This document shows, piece after piece, positions 51,706 to 60,995 of a stretch of 64,000 nucleotides of DNA. This stretch comes from Candidatus Rokuibacteriota bacterium. Its GTDB lineage: Bacteria > Methylomirabilota > Methylomirabilia > Rokubacteriales > CSP1-6. Below the pieces are notes generated by a model. The model searched no databases and was not told the DNA's origin. It worked only from the letters and a program-made list of their open reading frames with translations. The stretch spans positions 1 to 64,000 of the forward strand of contig VGLJ01000005.1 of NCBI GenBank assembly GCA_016866775.1, given 5' to 3'. Both the position numbers and the translations under genes were made by a program. Numbering within the stretch: position 1 is the stretch's first letter; every line of letters starts with the position of its first letter.

Positions 51706-52970
51706 TCGCGCCGCCCTTGCACGTGCGCGGATCCTGCGCCCGTGCGCACGTCGAGCGCGACACCGGCCCTCGTCACGCCGGGACGCACGAGCTCGACCGT
51801 GTCGCGCGCGAGGCGCTCGACGTCGACGGGCCCGGGCTCGCCCGGCGCCCGCCGCGTCACGTCGAGCAGGCCGGCGATGATGGTGTTCACGCGATGGAGC
51901 TGGGCGTCGATGATCCCGAGCCGTCGCGCCGCCTCGTCGGGGGCGCCGCTCGGGCCGAAGTCCTTGCGGAGCAGCTCGAGGTGGCCGGCGACGGAGTGGA
52001 GCGGCGTGCCGATCTCGTGCGCGACCTCGGCCATCACGCGGCCCGAGAGCGCGAGCCGTTCGGCGTGGCTCAGACGGCGCTGCATCGCGAAGAGCAGGCC
52101 GTTCAACCGCTCGAGCTCACCGGTCGCCTCGGCCACGCGCGTCTGGAGCTCCTCGTTGAAGCGCCCGATGCGCGAGACCATCTCGTTGAACTGCCGCGCG
52201 AGGACGCCGAACTCGTCGCCCGTCTTGACGTCGACCAGAGGCGGAGGGCCGGGATTCACTCCCGGCCCGGAGCGCTGGGGGGCTGAGAGGTTTGGGGTCC
52301 GCCAGTTGTGGGGCCCCGTGTCCGACGGCGCGCTCTGAGCCCCCCAATCAGAGATCGCCCGCATGAACTTCCCGATCGGGCGATCGACGACGAAGTGGAT
52401 CGCGACGCCGATCAGGACGCCGATCACGATCACCGACGCCGCGGCCAGCGTCACGGCCCAGAAGCGGATGCGCGAGGTCAGCTCGTCCGCGCGCTGCGCC
52501 GAGACTTTCACCGCGACCGCGCCGACGACCGATCCGTCGAGCGCGATCGGCGCCATGACTTCCCAGTGACGGTCGGCCCCGCTCGTCACGGCGCGCGTGA
52601 CGACGGTGCCCTGACGCACCTCGGGGGTATCCCGCTCGACGAGCGGCAGCGTCTTGCCCGCGTGACTGGTGGCCACGACCACTGGCCCGTCCGGGGTGAA
52701 GGACACGACGTCGAGCTGGAGGACGCTGCTGCGGATGTCGCGGAGGCGCACGATCAGCCGCTCCACCTCGCTCCCGCCCTCCAGGCGGTGGCCTTCGCCC
52801 AGGGTGACGGCGACTTCGCGCGCGTACACGGTGGCCCGCCGCCGCAGATCCTCCTCGATCGCGACCTGGGTGAGGGCCAGGCTGAGCCACGTGAAACCGG
52901 TGGAGACGGCGAGCACGACCAGCGCGCCGAGGAGAATCAGCTTGTGCCGGACGCGGATCATGCGGGTCAT
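51579..52970 (-). CDS. HAMP sensor histidine kinase, 3' end missing
   Basis: A 463-aa fragment. TM1 is near residues 10-30 and a periplasmic domain runs to TM2 (about 175-200), then HAMP, coiled coil, and the HisKA H-box EVAHEIGTPLHSVAGHLELL. An N-box start LLTNAIDATP follows. The G1/G2 nucleotide boxes (DTGxGI) are absent because the frame breaks at VEIAEF*, at the junction with the AAA+ gene. The HAMP linker holds an inserted repeat (residues about 208-243). A -10 TATAAG lies 9 nt before the ATG. It cannot be active as read. Confidence 0.75.
   Translation of the reverse strand: MTRMIRVRHKLILLGALVVLAVSTGFTWLSLALTQVAIEEDLRRRATVYAREVAVTLGEGHRLEGGSEVERLIVRLRDIRSSVLQLDVVSFTPDGPVVVATSHAGKTLPLVERDTPEVRQGTVVTRAVTSGADRHWEVMAPIALDGSVVGAVAVKVSAQRADELTSRIRFWAVTLAAASVIVIGVLIGVAIHFVVDRPIGKFMRAISDWGAQSAPSDTGPHNWRTPNLSAPQRSGPGVNPGPPPLVDVKTGDEFGVLARQFNEMVSRIGRFNEELQTRVAEATGELERLNGLLFAMQRRLSHAERLALSGRVMAEVAHEIGTPLHSVAGHLELLRKDFGPSGAPDEAARRLGIIDAQLHRVNTIIAGLLDVTRRAPGEPGPVDVERLARDTVELVRPGVTRAGVALDVRTGAGSAHVQGRRDQLQQVILNLLTNAIDATPTGGRVEVRTRAVADTGEVEIAEF
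52246..52345 (+). repeat. Two-hairpin repeat inserted in the HAMP region
   Basis: Hairpin 1 has a perfect 9-bp stem (52246-52254 with 52260-52268) and the same TTCAC loop as 6458-6480. The linker GGAGCGCTGGGGGGCT (52269-52284) matches GAAGCGCAGGGGGGCT there. The distal part ends AGCCCCCC at 52345. The element lies antisense to the kinase and adds about 36 codons in frame (e.g. PHNWRTPNLSAPQRSGPG on the kinase strand) between the two HAMP helices. Confidence 0.75.
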
Positions 52971-52996
52971 CTTACTTCGCTTATACTCGGCAGGCC
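52971..52996. promoter_or_regulatory. Overlapping divergent promoters kinase / livG
   Basis: Only 26 bp separate the start codons. TATAAG (minus, 52980-52985) and TATACT (plus, 52982-52987) overlap; each is 9 nt from its own start. Both transcripts should be leaderless, and only one can be initiated at a time. Confidence 0.55.
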
Positions 52997-53764
52997 GTGG
53001 CCATCCTGAGCGTGCAGGACGTCTCCGTACGGTTCGGTGGAATCATCGCGCTCGACCAGGTGTCGTTCGACATCGAGCCGCGACAGATCGTCGGACTCAT
53101 CGGCCCGAACGGCGCGGGGAAGACCACGCTCTTCAACTGCGTGAGCCGGCTCTACGAGGCGTCCGCGGGCGCCATCACCTTCGACGGCAGCCCGCTGCTC
53201 GCGGTGCCGCCGCACCGCATCGCGGGGCTCGGCATCGGGCGGACGTTCCAGAACCTGGCGCTCTTTCCCACGCAGACCGTCCGGCAGAACGTGATGATCG
53301 GCGCCCACAGCCGCACGCGCAGCGACTTCCTCTCGAACGCGCTGAAGCTGCCGTGGGTGGCGCGCGAAGAGGACGAGTGCCGCGCGCACGCCGACGACCT
53401 GCTGCGCTTCCTCGACCTGCGCGCGGTGGCCGATCACCCCGCGGCGGGGCTGCCGTTCGCGACGCTGAAGCGCGTGGAGCTCGCGCGCGCGCTCGCGAGC
53501 CGTCCGCGCCTGCTCCTGCTCGACGAGCCCGCGGGCGGCCTGAACCACGAGGAGGTCGAGGCGCTCGGCGCGATCATCCGCCGCATCCGCGACGAGCTCG
53601 GCCTCACCCTCCTCCTCGTCGAGCACCACATGAGCCTCGTGATGCAGGTCTCCGACAAGGTCGTGGTGCTCGACTTCGGCCGCAAGATCGCGGAAGGCTC
53701 GCCGGCCGAGGTGCAGCGCGACCCCGAGGTCATCAAGGCCTACCTCGGCACGGAGGCCGCGTGA
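52997..53764 (+). CDS. livG: Branched-chain amino acid-type ABC ATPase LivG
   Basis: A 255-aa ABC ATPase. Walker A is LIGPNGAGKTTLFNC near residue 35; the signature motif is unusual (LPFATLKRVELARALA), with ATL in place of LSxGQ; Walker B is RLLLLDEPAGGLNHEE. The LivG C-tail ends GSPAEVQRDPEVIKAYLG. It powers uptake by LivHM of leucine/isoleucine/valine or, in many environmental bacteria, of amides and aromatic acids. GTG at 52997 lies 9 nt after the -10 box. Confidence 0.9.
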   Translation: MAILSVQDVSVRFGGIIALDQVSFDIEPRQIVGLIGPNGAGKTTLFNCVSRLYEASAGAITFDGSPLLAVPPHRIAGLGIGRTFQNLALFPTQTVRQNVMIGAHSRTRSDFLSNALKLPWVAREEDECRAHADDLLRFLDLRAVADHPAAGLPFATLKRVELARALASRPRLLLLDEPAGGLNHEEVEALGAIIRRIRDELGLTLLLVEHHMSLVMQVSDKVVVLDFGRKIAEGSPAEVQRDPEVIKAYLGTEAA

Positions 53765-54474
53765 CCGCGCTTCTGGAGGTGCGCGACCTCGAGGCCTACT
53801 ACGGCCGGACGAAGGCGCTGCACGGGGTGAGCTTCTCGATGACCGCGGGCGGAATCACGACCATCCTCGGCGCCAACGGCGCGGGGAAGACGACCACGCT
53901 GCGCGCGATCTCGCGCATGGTGCGCACCGCCGGATCGATCGTCTTCGACGGCACGTCGCTCGAGCCGCGCGTGACCGAGGACGTCGTGCGGCTCGGCATC
54001 GCGCACGCGCCGGAAGGGCGCGGCACGTTCGTGCACCTCACGGTCGAGGAGAACTTGCGGCTCGGCGCGTGGGGCCGGCGCGAGCGCGGGAGCCTCGAGG
54101 AAGACTTCGCGCGCGTGTTCGCGTACTTCCCGGTGCTCGCCTCGCGGCGGCGGCAAGCGGCGGGCACGCTCTCCGGCGGCGAGCAGCAGATGCTCGCCGT
54201 GGCGCGCGCGCTGATGCTGCGGCCGCGCCTGCTCCTGCTCGACGAGCCGTCGCTCGGCCTCGCGCCGATGGTGGTGCGCGAGATCTTCCGGATCCTGCGC
54301 GCCGTGAACCAGGACGCGGGCGTCACCATTCTCCTCGTCGAGCAGAACGCGGCGCTCGCGCTCGACCTCGCCGACCACGTCTTCCTCCTCGAGACCGGCC
54401 GCGTGGTGATGGAGGGACCGTCGGAGGTCCTTCGCAAGGACGACGCGATCCGGCGCGCGTACCTCGGGTACTAG
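53761..54474 (+). CDS. livF: Branched-chain amino acid-type ABC ATPase LivF
   Basis: A 237-aa ABC ATPase. Walker A is ILGANGAGKTTTLRAI, the signature is GTLSGGEQQMLAVARALM, and Walker B is RLLLLDEPSLGLAPM with catalytic Glu. LivF-specific are APEGRGTFVHLTVEENLRLG and the short C-terminal end without extension. It pairs with LivG. Its GTG overlaps the livG stop (GTGA), and livH follows after 1 nt. Confidence 0.92.
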   Translation: MTALLEVRDLEAYYGRTKALHGVSFSMTAGGITTILGANGAGKTTTLRAISRMVRTAGSIVFDGTSLEPRVTEDVVRLGIAHAPEGRGTFVHLTVEENLRLGAWGRRERGSLEEDFARVFAYFPVLASRRRQAAGTLSGGEQQMLAVARALMLRPRLLLLDEPSLGLAPMVVREIFRILRAVNQDAGVTILLVEQNAALALDLADHVFLLETGRVVMEGPSEVLRKDDAIRRAYLGY

Positions 54475-54475
54475 C

Positions 54476-55357
54476 GTGGAAGTCTTCATCCAGCAGGTCG
54501 TCTCGGGGCTCGCGACGGGCGGGATCTACGCGGCGCTCGCGCTCGCGCTGGTGATGATCTACCAGGCGACCGACGTCGTGAACTTCGCGCAGGGCGAGAT
54601 GGCGATGTTCGCGACGTACATCTGCTGGTCGATGCTGAACGCGGGCGTGCCGTACTGGGGCGCGTTCCTCGGCACGCTGGTGCTCGCCTTCCTCGGCGGC
54701 ATCGTCGTCGAGCGCGTGGTGATCCGCCCGGTCGAGAACGCGCCGATCCTCTCGATCGTCATCGTCACGCTCGGGCTGCTCGTCATCTTCAACAGCGTCG
54801 CGGGCTGGATCTGGACCTACGTGCAGAAGCCATTCCCGAGCCCGTTCCCGTCGAAGCCGCTGAAGGCCGGGAACGTCTTCTTCAGCGCCCATGACATCGG
54901 GGAGATCGTGGTCACGCTGCTCGTCCTCCTCTGCATCTGGCTCTTCTTCAAGTTCACGCCGCTCGGGCTGGCGATGCGCGCCGCCGCGCACAACCCCGTC
55001 TCGAGCCGGCTCGTCGGCATCCGCGTCGGCTGGATGCTCGCGCTCGGATGGGGACTGGCCGCAGTCTTCGGCGCCGTTGCCGGGATGATGATCGCGCCCG
55101 TGCTCACGCTGGAGCCGAACCTCATGGGCGGCGTCCAGATCTACGCGTTCGCCGGCGCCACGCTCGGCGGCTTCACGAGCCCGGGCGGGGCGGTGCTCGG
55201 CGGCTTCATCGTCGGCGTCGTCGAGAACCTCGTCGGCACCTACGTGAGCTTCATCGGGACGGAGCTGAAGTTCACCGTGGCGCTGGCGATGATCATCGTG
55301 GTCCTGCTCGTGAAGCCGACGGGTCTCTTCGGCATCTCGGTCGTGAAGCGCGTCTGA
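54476..55357 (+). CDS. livH: Branched-chain amino acid-type permease LivH
   Basis: A 293-aa integral membrane permease with about eight hydrophobic segments. Family features are QQVVSGLATGGIYAALALAL, VVNFAQGEMAMFATYI, and the coupling-loop stretch GLAMRAAAHNPVSSRLVGIR. It forms the pore with LivM. The GTG start follows livF by 1 nt and its TGA overlaps the ATG of livM, so translation is coupled. Confidence 0.92.
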   Translation: MEVFIQQVVSGLATGGIYAALALALVMIYQATDVVNFAQGEMAMFATYICWSMLNAGVPYWGAFLGTLVLAFLGGIVVERVVIRPVENAPILSIVIVTLGLLVIFNSVAGWIWTYVQKPFPSPFPSKPLKAGNVFFSAHDIGEIVVTLLVLLCIWLFFKFTPLGLAMRAAAHNPVSSRLVGIRVGWMLALGWGLAAVFGAVAGMMIAPVLTLEPNLMGGVQIYAFAGATLGGFTSPGGAVLGGFIVGVVENLVGTYVSFIGTELKFTVALAMIIVVLLVKPTGLFGISVVKRV

Positions 55358-56364
55358 TGATGTCGCGCGGGACGCGCCTCGTCGTGGTGCTGCTGGCGCT
55401 CGCGGTGGCGTGCGCGCTCCCGTTCACGCTCAGCAACTTCCGCCTGTTCCAGTTCACGCAGGTCTACATCTACGCGATCGCCATCCTCGGCCTGAACATG
55501 CTCACGGGCTACAACGGGCAGTTCTCGCTCGGCCACGGCGCGTTCTACGCGATCGGCGCGTACATCTCGGCGATCATGATGGACCGGTGGAACGTGCACT
55601 ACGGCTGGACGATTCCGGTCGCGGGCGTGCTCTGCCTCGTCGTCGGTTTTCTCTTCGGCCTGCCCGCGCTGCGCCTGGAGGGCCTCTACCTCGCGCTCGC
55701 GACGTTCTCGCTCGCGCTCGCCGTGCCGCAAATCCTGAAATATTTCGAGCACTGGACGGGCGGCTCGCAGGGCCTCGTGCTGTCGAAGCCGAGCGCGCCG
55801 TTCGGCCTGCCGCTCAATCCCGACCAGTGGCTCTACTTCGTCACGCTCGCCGTGCTCGTCGTGCTCTTCTGGCTCGGGGCGAACCTCCTGCGCGGCCGGG
55901 TCGGGCGCGCGATCGTGGCGATCCGCGACAACCACATCGCGGCCGAGGCGATGGGCGTCAACAGCGCGCTCTACAAGTCGCTGACGTTCGGCGTGAGCGC
56001 GGCGTACACCGGCGTGGCGGGCGCGCTGTCGGCCTCCGCGATCGCCTACGTGGCGCCGGACTCGTTCAACGTGTTCCTGTCGATCACGCTGCTGATCGGC
56101 AGCGTCATCGGCGGGCTCGCGTCGATCTCGGGCGCCATCTTCGGCGCCTTCTTCATCCAGTTCGTCCCGAACTGGGCGCAGGACATCTCGAAGGCGGCGC
56201 CGTGGGCCATCTTCGGCGTCTTCCTGATCGTGTTCATGTACGTGATGCCGTTCGGCATCGCCGGAGCGATCCGGCTGCTCTGGATCCGCGCGCGCCGCTC
56301 GCGCGTTGCGCAGGTACCGGAGTCGCGGGAGACTGCTCCCACGCAGGCCCCTACCTCGAGTTGA
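55357..56364 (+). CDS. livM: Branched-chain amino acid-type permease LivM
   Basis: A 335-aa permease. Diagnostic segments are LNMLTGYNGQFSLGHGAFYA near residues 47-66 and the coupling loop GRAIVAIRDNHIAAEAMGVN. The C-tail is long and polar (VPESRETAPTQAPTSS). It is the second membrane subunit. ATG at 55357 (or 55360) overlaps the livH stop. Confidence 0.92.
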   Translation: MMSRGTRLVVVLLALAVACALPFTLSNFRLFQFTQVYIYAIAILGLNMLTGYNGQFSLGHGAFYAIGAYISAIMMDRWNVHYGWTIPVAGVLCLVVGFLFGLPALRLEGLYLALATFSLALAVPQILKYFEHWTGGSQGLVLSKPSAPFGLPLNPDQWLYFVTLAVLVVLFWLGANLLRGRVGRAIVAIRDNHIAAEAMGVNSALYKSLTFGVSAAYTGVAGALSASAIAYVAPDSFNVFLSITLLIGSVIGGLASISGAIFGAFFIQFVPNWAQDISKAAPWAIFGVFLIVFMYVMPFGIAGAIRLLWIRARRSRVAQVPESRETAPTQAPTSS

Positions 56365-56375
56365 AGGAGGCTCTC

Positions 56376-57599
56376 ATGACGTTCGCACGGAAGTTCCTGG
56401 CGGTCGTGGCGGCTGTCGGCGTCGTCGGCATGGCACTGGCGCCGGCGGTGTCCGCACAAACGGTGGTCGGCGTGACCGCCACCGAGATCAAGATCGGCAA
56501 CACCAACCCGTACAGCGGTCCGGCCTCGGCCTACGGCACCATCGGCAAGGTCATCGGCGCCTACTTCAAGAAGGTGAACGACGAGGGCGGGATCAACGGG
56601 CGCAAGATCAACTACATCACCTACGACGACGGCTACGCGCCGCCCAAGACCGTCGAGATGGTGCGCAAGCTGGTCGAGGCGGACCAGGTCGCGCTCCTCT
56701 TCCAGACGCTCGGCACGCCGCCCAACAGCGCCATCCACAAGTACATGAACCAGCAGAAGGTGCCGCACCTCTTCGTGGCGACCGGCGCCACCAAGTGGAA
56801 CGACCCGAAGAACTTCCCGTGGACGATGGGCTTCCAGCCGAACTATCAGACGGAAGGCCGGGTGTACGCGGCCGACGTGCTGAAGAACCATCCGAACGCG
56901 AAGGTCGGCATCCTCTACCAGAACGACGACTACGGGAAGGACTACCTGAAGGGCTTCGAGGACGGCATGGGCGAGGCCGGCAAGAAGCTCATCGTGATGA
57001 AGCAGAGCTACGAGGTCACCGATCCCACGATCGACTCGCAGATCGTTAATCTAAAAAACAGCGGCGCGACCGTGTTCTTCAACATCACGATCCCGAAGTT
57101 CGCGGTGCAGGCGATCAAGAAGGCGCACGACATCGGCTGGAAGCCCGTGCACTACCTCAACAACGTGTCGAGCTCGCTCGCGACGGTGCTGAAGCCGGCC
57201 GGTCTCGAAGCGTCGAAGGGCCTGATCACGGCGCTCTACATGAAGGAAGTCACCGACCCGCAGTGGCGCAACGACAAGGGCTTCACCGACTGGGTCGCGT
57301 TCATGAAGAAGTACTACCCGGAAGGCGCGCTGGACGACCAGGCGAACGCGTACGGCTACAACGTCGCGATCCTGATGACGATCGTGCTCAAGCAGGCCGG
57401 CAACGACCCGTCGCGCGAGAACCTCATGAAGCAGGCGGCGAGCCTGAAGAACGTGGAGCTGCCGCTGCTGCTGCCCGGCATCAAGGTCAACACGAGCCCG
57501 ACGGACTTCGCGCCGATCGAGCAGGAGCAGCTCGCCCGGTTCAACGGCGAGAAGTGGGAGCTCTACGGCGACATGTTCGACGCGTTCCGGAAGAACTAA
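56376..57599 (+). CDS. Branched-chain amino acid-type substrate-binding protein
   Basis: A 407-aa periplasmic binding protein with a signal peptide ([21 protein letters not shown]). The mature protein shows the LivK-type start [20 protein letters not shown] and [20 protein letters not shown]. It ends the livGFHMK operon, 11 nt after livM, with AAGGAGG before the ATG. Relatives bind amino acids, amides, urea, or aromatic acids, so the ligand is not fixed. This five-gene order is complete. Confidence 0.9.
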   Translation: MTFARKFLAVVAAVGVVGMALAPAVSAQTVVGVTATEIKIGNTNPYSGPASAYGTIGKVIGAYFKKVNDEGGINGRKINYITYDDGYAPPKTVEMVRKLVEADQVALLFQTLGTPPNSAIHKYMNQQKVPHLFVATGATKWNDPKNFPWTMGFQPNYQTEGRVYAADVLKNHPNAKVGILYQNDDYGKDYLKGFEDGMGEAGKKLIVMKQSYEVTDPTIDSQIVNLKNSGATVFFNITIPKFAVQAIKKAHDIGWKPVHYLNNVSSSLATVLKPAGLEASKGLITALYMKEVTDPQWRNDKGFTDWVAFMKKYYPEGALDDQANAYGYNVAILMTIVLKQAGNDPSRENLMKQAASLKNVELPLLLPGIKVNTSPTDFAPIEQEQLARFNGEKWELYGDMFDAFRKN

Positions 57600-57629
57600 G
57601 CGGAAGCGCCGGGAAGGCTGTAACGCGGG

Positions 57630-58285
57630 TCAGGCGTAGCGGAGCGGGTCGGTGAGGCCGGCTTCCGCGAAGCCGCGGCGCCGTCGGCCGCGGGCTCGTA
57701 GCAGGACCACGTCAGCCCGAGCGGCACGTCGCGGCGGACCGCCGTCTCGACGATCTCCGCCTTGGTCATGCGGATCAGCGGCGTGTGGATGGTGAGCCGC
57801 TGCGTGCCCTCGACGCCCGCCTTCGTCGCGAGGTTCGCCATGCGCTCGAAGGCCTCGATGTATTCGGGGCGGCAGTCGGGGTAGCCGCTGTAATCGAGAC
57901 TGTTGACGCCGATGTAGATGTCGCTGGAGCCGAGCGTCTCCGCCCACGCGAGCGCGAACGACAGGAAGATCGTGTTGCGCGCGGGGACGTAGGTGACCGG
58001 GATGCCGTGCGCGATCTCGTCGCTCGGCCGATCCTTCGGCACCGCGATGTCGGCGGTGAGCGCGGAGCCGCCGAAGCGGCGCAGGTCGAACGTCACGATC
58101 TCGTGGCGCGCGGCGCCGAGCGCCTTGGCGACGGCGGCGGCCGCGTCGAGCTCGCGCCGGTGGCGCTGGCCGTAGTCGAAAGAGAGCGCGTAGCACTCGA
58201 AGCCGGTGCCCTGCGCGAGCGCCAGCGTCGTCGACGAGCCGAGACCGCCGCTGAGCAGGACCACCGCGCGGAGCCGGCCGCTCAT
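57630..58285 (-). pseudogene. queC: 7-cyano-7-deazaguanine synthase QueC, damaged
   Basis: The frame from the ATG at 58285 carries most of Que[41 protein letters not shown] and [20 protein letters not shown]. Two problems are visible. The PP-loop reads SGGLGSST where the family has SGGLDS, so the ATP/metal Asp is Gly. Near 57680 the frame jumps; the other frame continues [15 protein letters not shown] to 57630, but the CGxCDSC zinc-binding cysteines expected between are gone. As read (frame to 57596) the tail is [15 protein letters not shown]. It should no longer make preQ0. Confidence 0.7.
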
Positions 58286-58311
58286 GACCCCCAGTGTATG
58301 ATCGGGCGGCC
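58286..58311. promoter_or_regulatory. Divergent promoters queC / queuosine precursor transporter
   Basis: A 26-bp interval. Plus-strand TATGAT (58297-58302) is 9 nt before the transporter ATG. Minus-strand TACACT (58293-58298) is 7 nt before the queC ATG. There is no space for a preQ1 riboswitch. Confidence 0.45.
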
Positions 58312-58971
58312 ATGAGCTGGCGCTTCGTCACCTGCGCCGCGCTGTTCGTCACGTGCCTCCTCACGGCGAACGTCATCGCCGCGAAGCTCATCGTCGTCGC
58401 CGGCGTCGTCTTGACCGCCGGCATCGTGATCTTCCCGCTCTCGTACGTCCTCGGCGACGTCCTCACCGAGGTCTGGGGCTATGCCGCCGCCCGCCGCGTG
58501 ATCTGGCTCGGCTTCGCGTGCAATGCCGTGATGGTGGCGGCGATCTGGATCGGCGGCGAAGTGCCGGCCGCGCCGTTCGGCGCCTCGCAGTTCGCGTACG
58601 ACGAGGTGCTGGGTCTCGCGCCGCGCCTCCTCTTCGCTTCGTTCGTCGCCTACCTCGTCGGCGAGTTCGCGAACGCCTTCGTGCTCGCGAAGCTGAAGAT
58701 CGCGACGCAGGGCCGCTGGCTCTGGCTGCGCACGATCGGCTCGACGATCGTGGGGCAGGCGCTCGATAGCGCCGTGTTCGTCACGCTCGCGTTCGCCGGC
58801 ACGATGCCGGGGCCCGTGCTCGGCGGCGTCGTCGTCGGGCAGTGGCTGGCGAAGGTCCTGTACGAAGCGGCGGGGACGCCGCTCGTGTACGCGGTGGTGG
58901 GCTGGCTGAAGGCGCGCGAGGGCGTCGATGCCTACGACCGCCAGACCGACTTCAACCCGATCCGCCTCTAG
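58312..58971 (+). CDS. Queuosine precursor transporter (YhhQ/DUF165)
   Basis: A 219-aa inner-membrane protein with six hydrophobic segments. The family line [20 protein letters not shown] followed by [20 protein letters not shown] and [16 protein letters not shown] and [19 protein letters not shown] is diagnostic. It imports preQ0/preQ1 or queuine-type bases for tRNA modification. Its placement beside a damaged queC suggests precursor salvage instead of synthesis. An in-frame alternative ATG at 58294 lies before the -10 box. Confidence 0.88.
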   Translation: MSWRFVTCAALFVTCLLTANVIAAKLIVVAGVVLTAGIVIFPLSYVLGDVLTEVWGYAAARRVIWLGFACNAVMVAAIWIGGEVPAAPFGASQFAYDEVLGLAPRLLFASFVAYLVGEFANAFVLAKLKIATQGRWLWLRTIGSTIVGQALDSAVFVTLAFAGTMPGPVLGGVVVGQWLAKVLYEAAGTPLVYAVVGWLKAREGVDAYDRQTDFNPIRL

Positions 58972-58984
58972 GAAGGAGCAGGTC

Positions 58985-59629
58985 ATGGACGCGCTCGGGT
59001 TCTTCCTCGACCAGCACGCGCGGTTCCACGCCGCCGACGTCGGCGGCGGCTCGCCGGCCTCGTTCTCCGAACGGGTCTTCGGGGGTCTCGACGCCAAGAC
59101 GCTGCGCGCGCGCCCGCGGCCCAGCGTGAACTCGGTCGCGTGGCTCGTGTGGCACATGGCGCGTGTCGAGGACGTCGTCGTCAACCACGTCATCGTCGCC
59201 GGCGCGCAAGTGCTGGACGACGGCTGGCTCCGTCGCCTCGCGATCGAGCGCCGCGACATCGGCACCGCGATGACGTCGGAGGAAGTCACCGCGCTCAGCG
59301 GACGGATCGATCTCGACGCCCTGGCGGCGTATCGCTCGGCCGTCGGCTGGCGCACGCGCGAGGTCGTGCGATCACTCGCGGCCTCGGCGTGGGACGAAGA
59401 GATCGTGGAGGGCGACACCGCGCGCGCGGCGGGCGTGATCTCGGCCAACGTCGCCGGTGGTGGCGGATCCTCGTACCACAATGCCGCGCAGGTGGTGGGC
59501 CAGCACGTCAAGGGCGCCAAGGCCGGCGACGGACTGGTGATCCTCGCGAGCGTGTGGAGTGCTCCGCCGCTTTCCTGTGCGGCGCCGCGTTTCAGCCGAG
59601 CGCGGGGCGGCGCGTGTGCCAGTCGGTGA
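58985..59629 (+). CDS. DinB-like family protein
   Basis: A 214-aa helical-bundle protein. The N-half fits DinB/DUF664 proteins, with a metal-type histidine in SVNSVAWLVWHMARVEDVVV near residue 46 and others later (NHVIV, SYHNAAQVVGQHV). The C-terminal end (VWSAPPLSCAAPRFSRARGG) looks unlike the family and overlaps the convergent amidase by 38 nt, so the true end may be earlier or the 3' region damaged. Function unknown; possible thiol transferase. Confidence 0.65.
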   Translation: MDALGFFLDQHARFHAADVGGGSPASFSERVFGGLDAKTLRARPRPSVNSVAWLVWHMARVEDVVVNHVIVAGAQVLDDGWLRRLAIERRDIGTAMTSEEVTALSGRIDLDALAAYRSAVGWRTREVVRSLAASAWDEEIVEGDTARAAGVISANVAGGGGSSYHNAAQVVGQHVKGAKAGDGLVILASVWSAPPLSCAAPRFSRARGGACASR

Positions 59630-60995
59630 CGCGCTGGTACGCATGACCGACGCGCAGCACGGTGCTCTCGGCGAACGGCCGTCCCACGAGCTGCATCGCC
59701 AACGGCCGCCCATCCGCTGAGAAGCCGCAGGGCACGGAGAGCGCGGGCAGGCCGAGCCCGTTGAACGGCCGCGTGAGCCGCGAGAACGTGCCCATGCGCG
59801 CGACGACGTCCTCCGCCGTGCCGGCCTTCGCGTTCGCGAGCGCCGGCGCGGCCTCGGGAATCGTCGGCGCGACGAGCACGTCCACCTCTGCGAACACGTC
59901 CGCCACGAACTGACGCGCGAGCTGCGCCCGCAGCCGCCCGGCCTGCAGGTAGTCGTGCGCGGAAATCTGGAAGCCGACCTCGAGCCGCGTGCGAACCGCC
60001 GGCTGCAGCTCGTGCGGGCGCTCGCGCACCACGCGCTCGTGGATCACGGCGCTCTCGGCGCGCGCGAGCACGTTCGCGATGCCGCTCTGCACCGCGGGAT
60101 CGGGGACGCGGACGGGACGGGTCGCGATCCCGAGCGTGCCGAGCGTGCGGAGCGCTTCGCGCACGGCGGCGTCGACGCCGGGCGCGAGCCCCTCGAAGTA
60201 GTAGCTCTCCGGAACGCCGACGCGCAGCGCTCTCACCGGCGCGTCGAGCGCGGCGGCGTAGTCCGGGACCCGTCGATGGCTGCTGGTGGCGTCGCCGGGA
60301 TCGTGACCCGCGATGATCGCGAGCATCACGGCGGCGTCGTGCACGGTCCGCGTCATCGGACCGATGTGGTCGAGCGACCATGAGAGCGGCATCGCGCCGG
60401 CGCGGCTCACGCGCCCGTACGTCGGCTTGAGCCCGACGATGCCGCACACGGCGGCGGGCAGGCGGATCGAGCCACCGGTGTCGCTGCCGAGCGTGCCCGG
60501 TGCGAATCCCGCGGCGACGGCGGCGGCGCTGCCGCTCGACGAGCCGCCGGAGACGTGGCCGAGGCGCCACGGATTCTGCACGTCGCCGTGGTGCGCGTTG
60601 TCTCCGAACGGCCCGAGCGCGAGCTCGCTCATGTTGAGCTTGCCGAGCGTGATCGCGCCCGCTTCCCGAAGGCGCACGACGGCCGTGCATTCGCGGGGGC
60701 TCGTGAAGTACTCGGCCGTCTTCGTCCCGCACGACGTCGGCAGCCCGGCGACGTGGCAAAGGTCCTTGTAGGCGAGCGGCACGCCGTGGAGCGGGCCCCG
60801 CCACCGGCCGGCCGCCGCGTCGGTATCCAGCGCACGCGCGGCCGCGAGCGCGCCGTCGCCGTCCACCGTGATGAAGCTGCGGATCTTCGGATCGAGCCGC
60901 GCGATGCGGTCGAGGTACTCCCGCGTCGCCTCCGTCGCGGAGATCTTCTTCGTCCTGATCGCCTCCGCGAGCCCGACGATCGTCCAGTCAGTCAC
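59592..60995 (-). CDS. Amidase (GatA/AtzE-like)
   Basis: A 467-aa amidase-signature enzyme. The triad is complete: Lys in VPLAYKDLCHVAGL near residue 77, cis-Ser in VSGGSSSGSAAAVAAGF near 150, and the nucleophile in LGSDTGGSIRLPAAVCGIVG near 172. It resembles GatA and AtzE amidases. The GTG at 60995 lies inside the last codons of a 55-aa ORF, an arrangement like atzG-atzE or gatC-gatA pairs where a small partner is encoded just upstream. The substrate is unknown. Confidence 0.87.
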   Translation of the reverse strand: MTDWTIVGLAEAIRTKKISATEATREYLDRIARLDPKIRSFITVDGDGALAAARALDTDAAAGRWRGPLHGVPLAYKDLCHVAGLPTSCGTKTAEYFTSPRECTAVVRLREAGAITLGKLNMSELALGPFGDNAHHGDVQNPWRLGHVSGGSSSGSAAAVAAGFAPGTLGSDTGGSIRLPAAVCGIVGLKPTYGRVSRAGAMPLSWSLDHIGPMTRTVHDAAVMLAIIAGHDPGDATSSHRRVPDYAAALDAPVRALRVGVPESYYFEGLAPGVDAAVREALRTLGTLGIATRPVRVPDPAVQSGIANVLARAESAVIHERVVRERPHELQPAVRTRLEVGFQISAHDYLQAGRLRAQLARQFVADVFAEVDVLVAPTIPEAAPALANAKAGTAEDVVARMGTFSRLTRPFNGLGLPALSVPCGFSADGRPLAMQLVGRPFAESTVLRVGHAYQRVTDWHTRRPALG

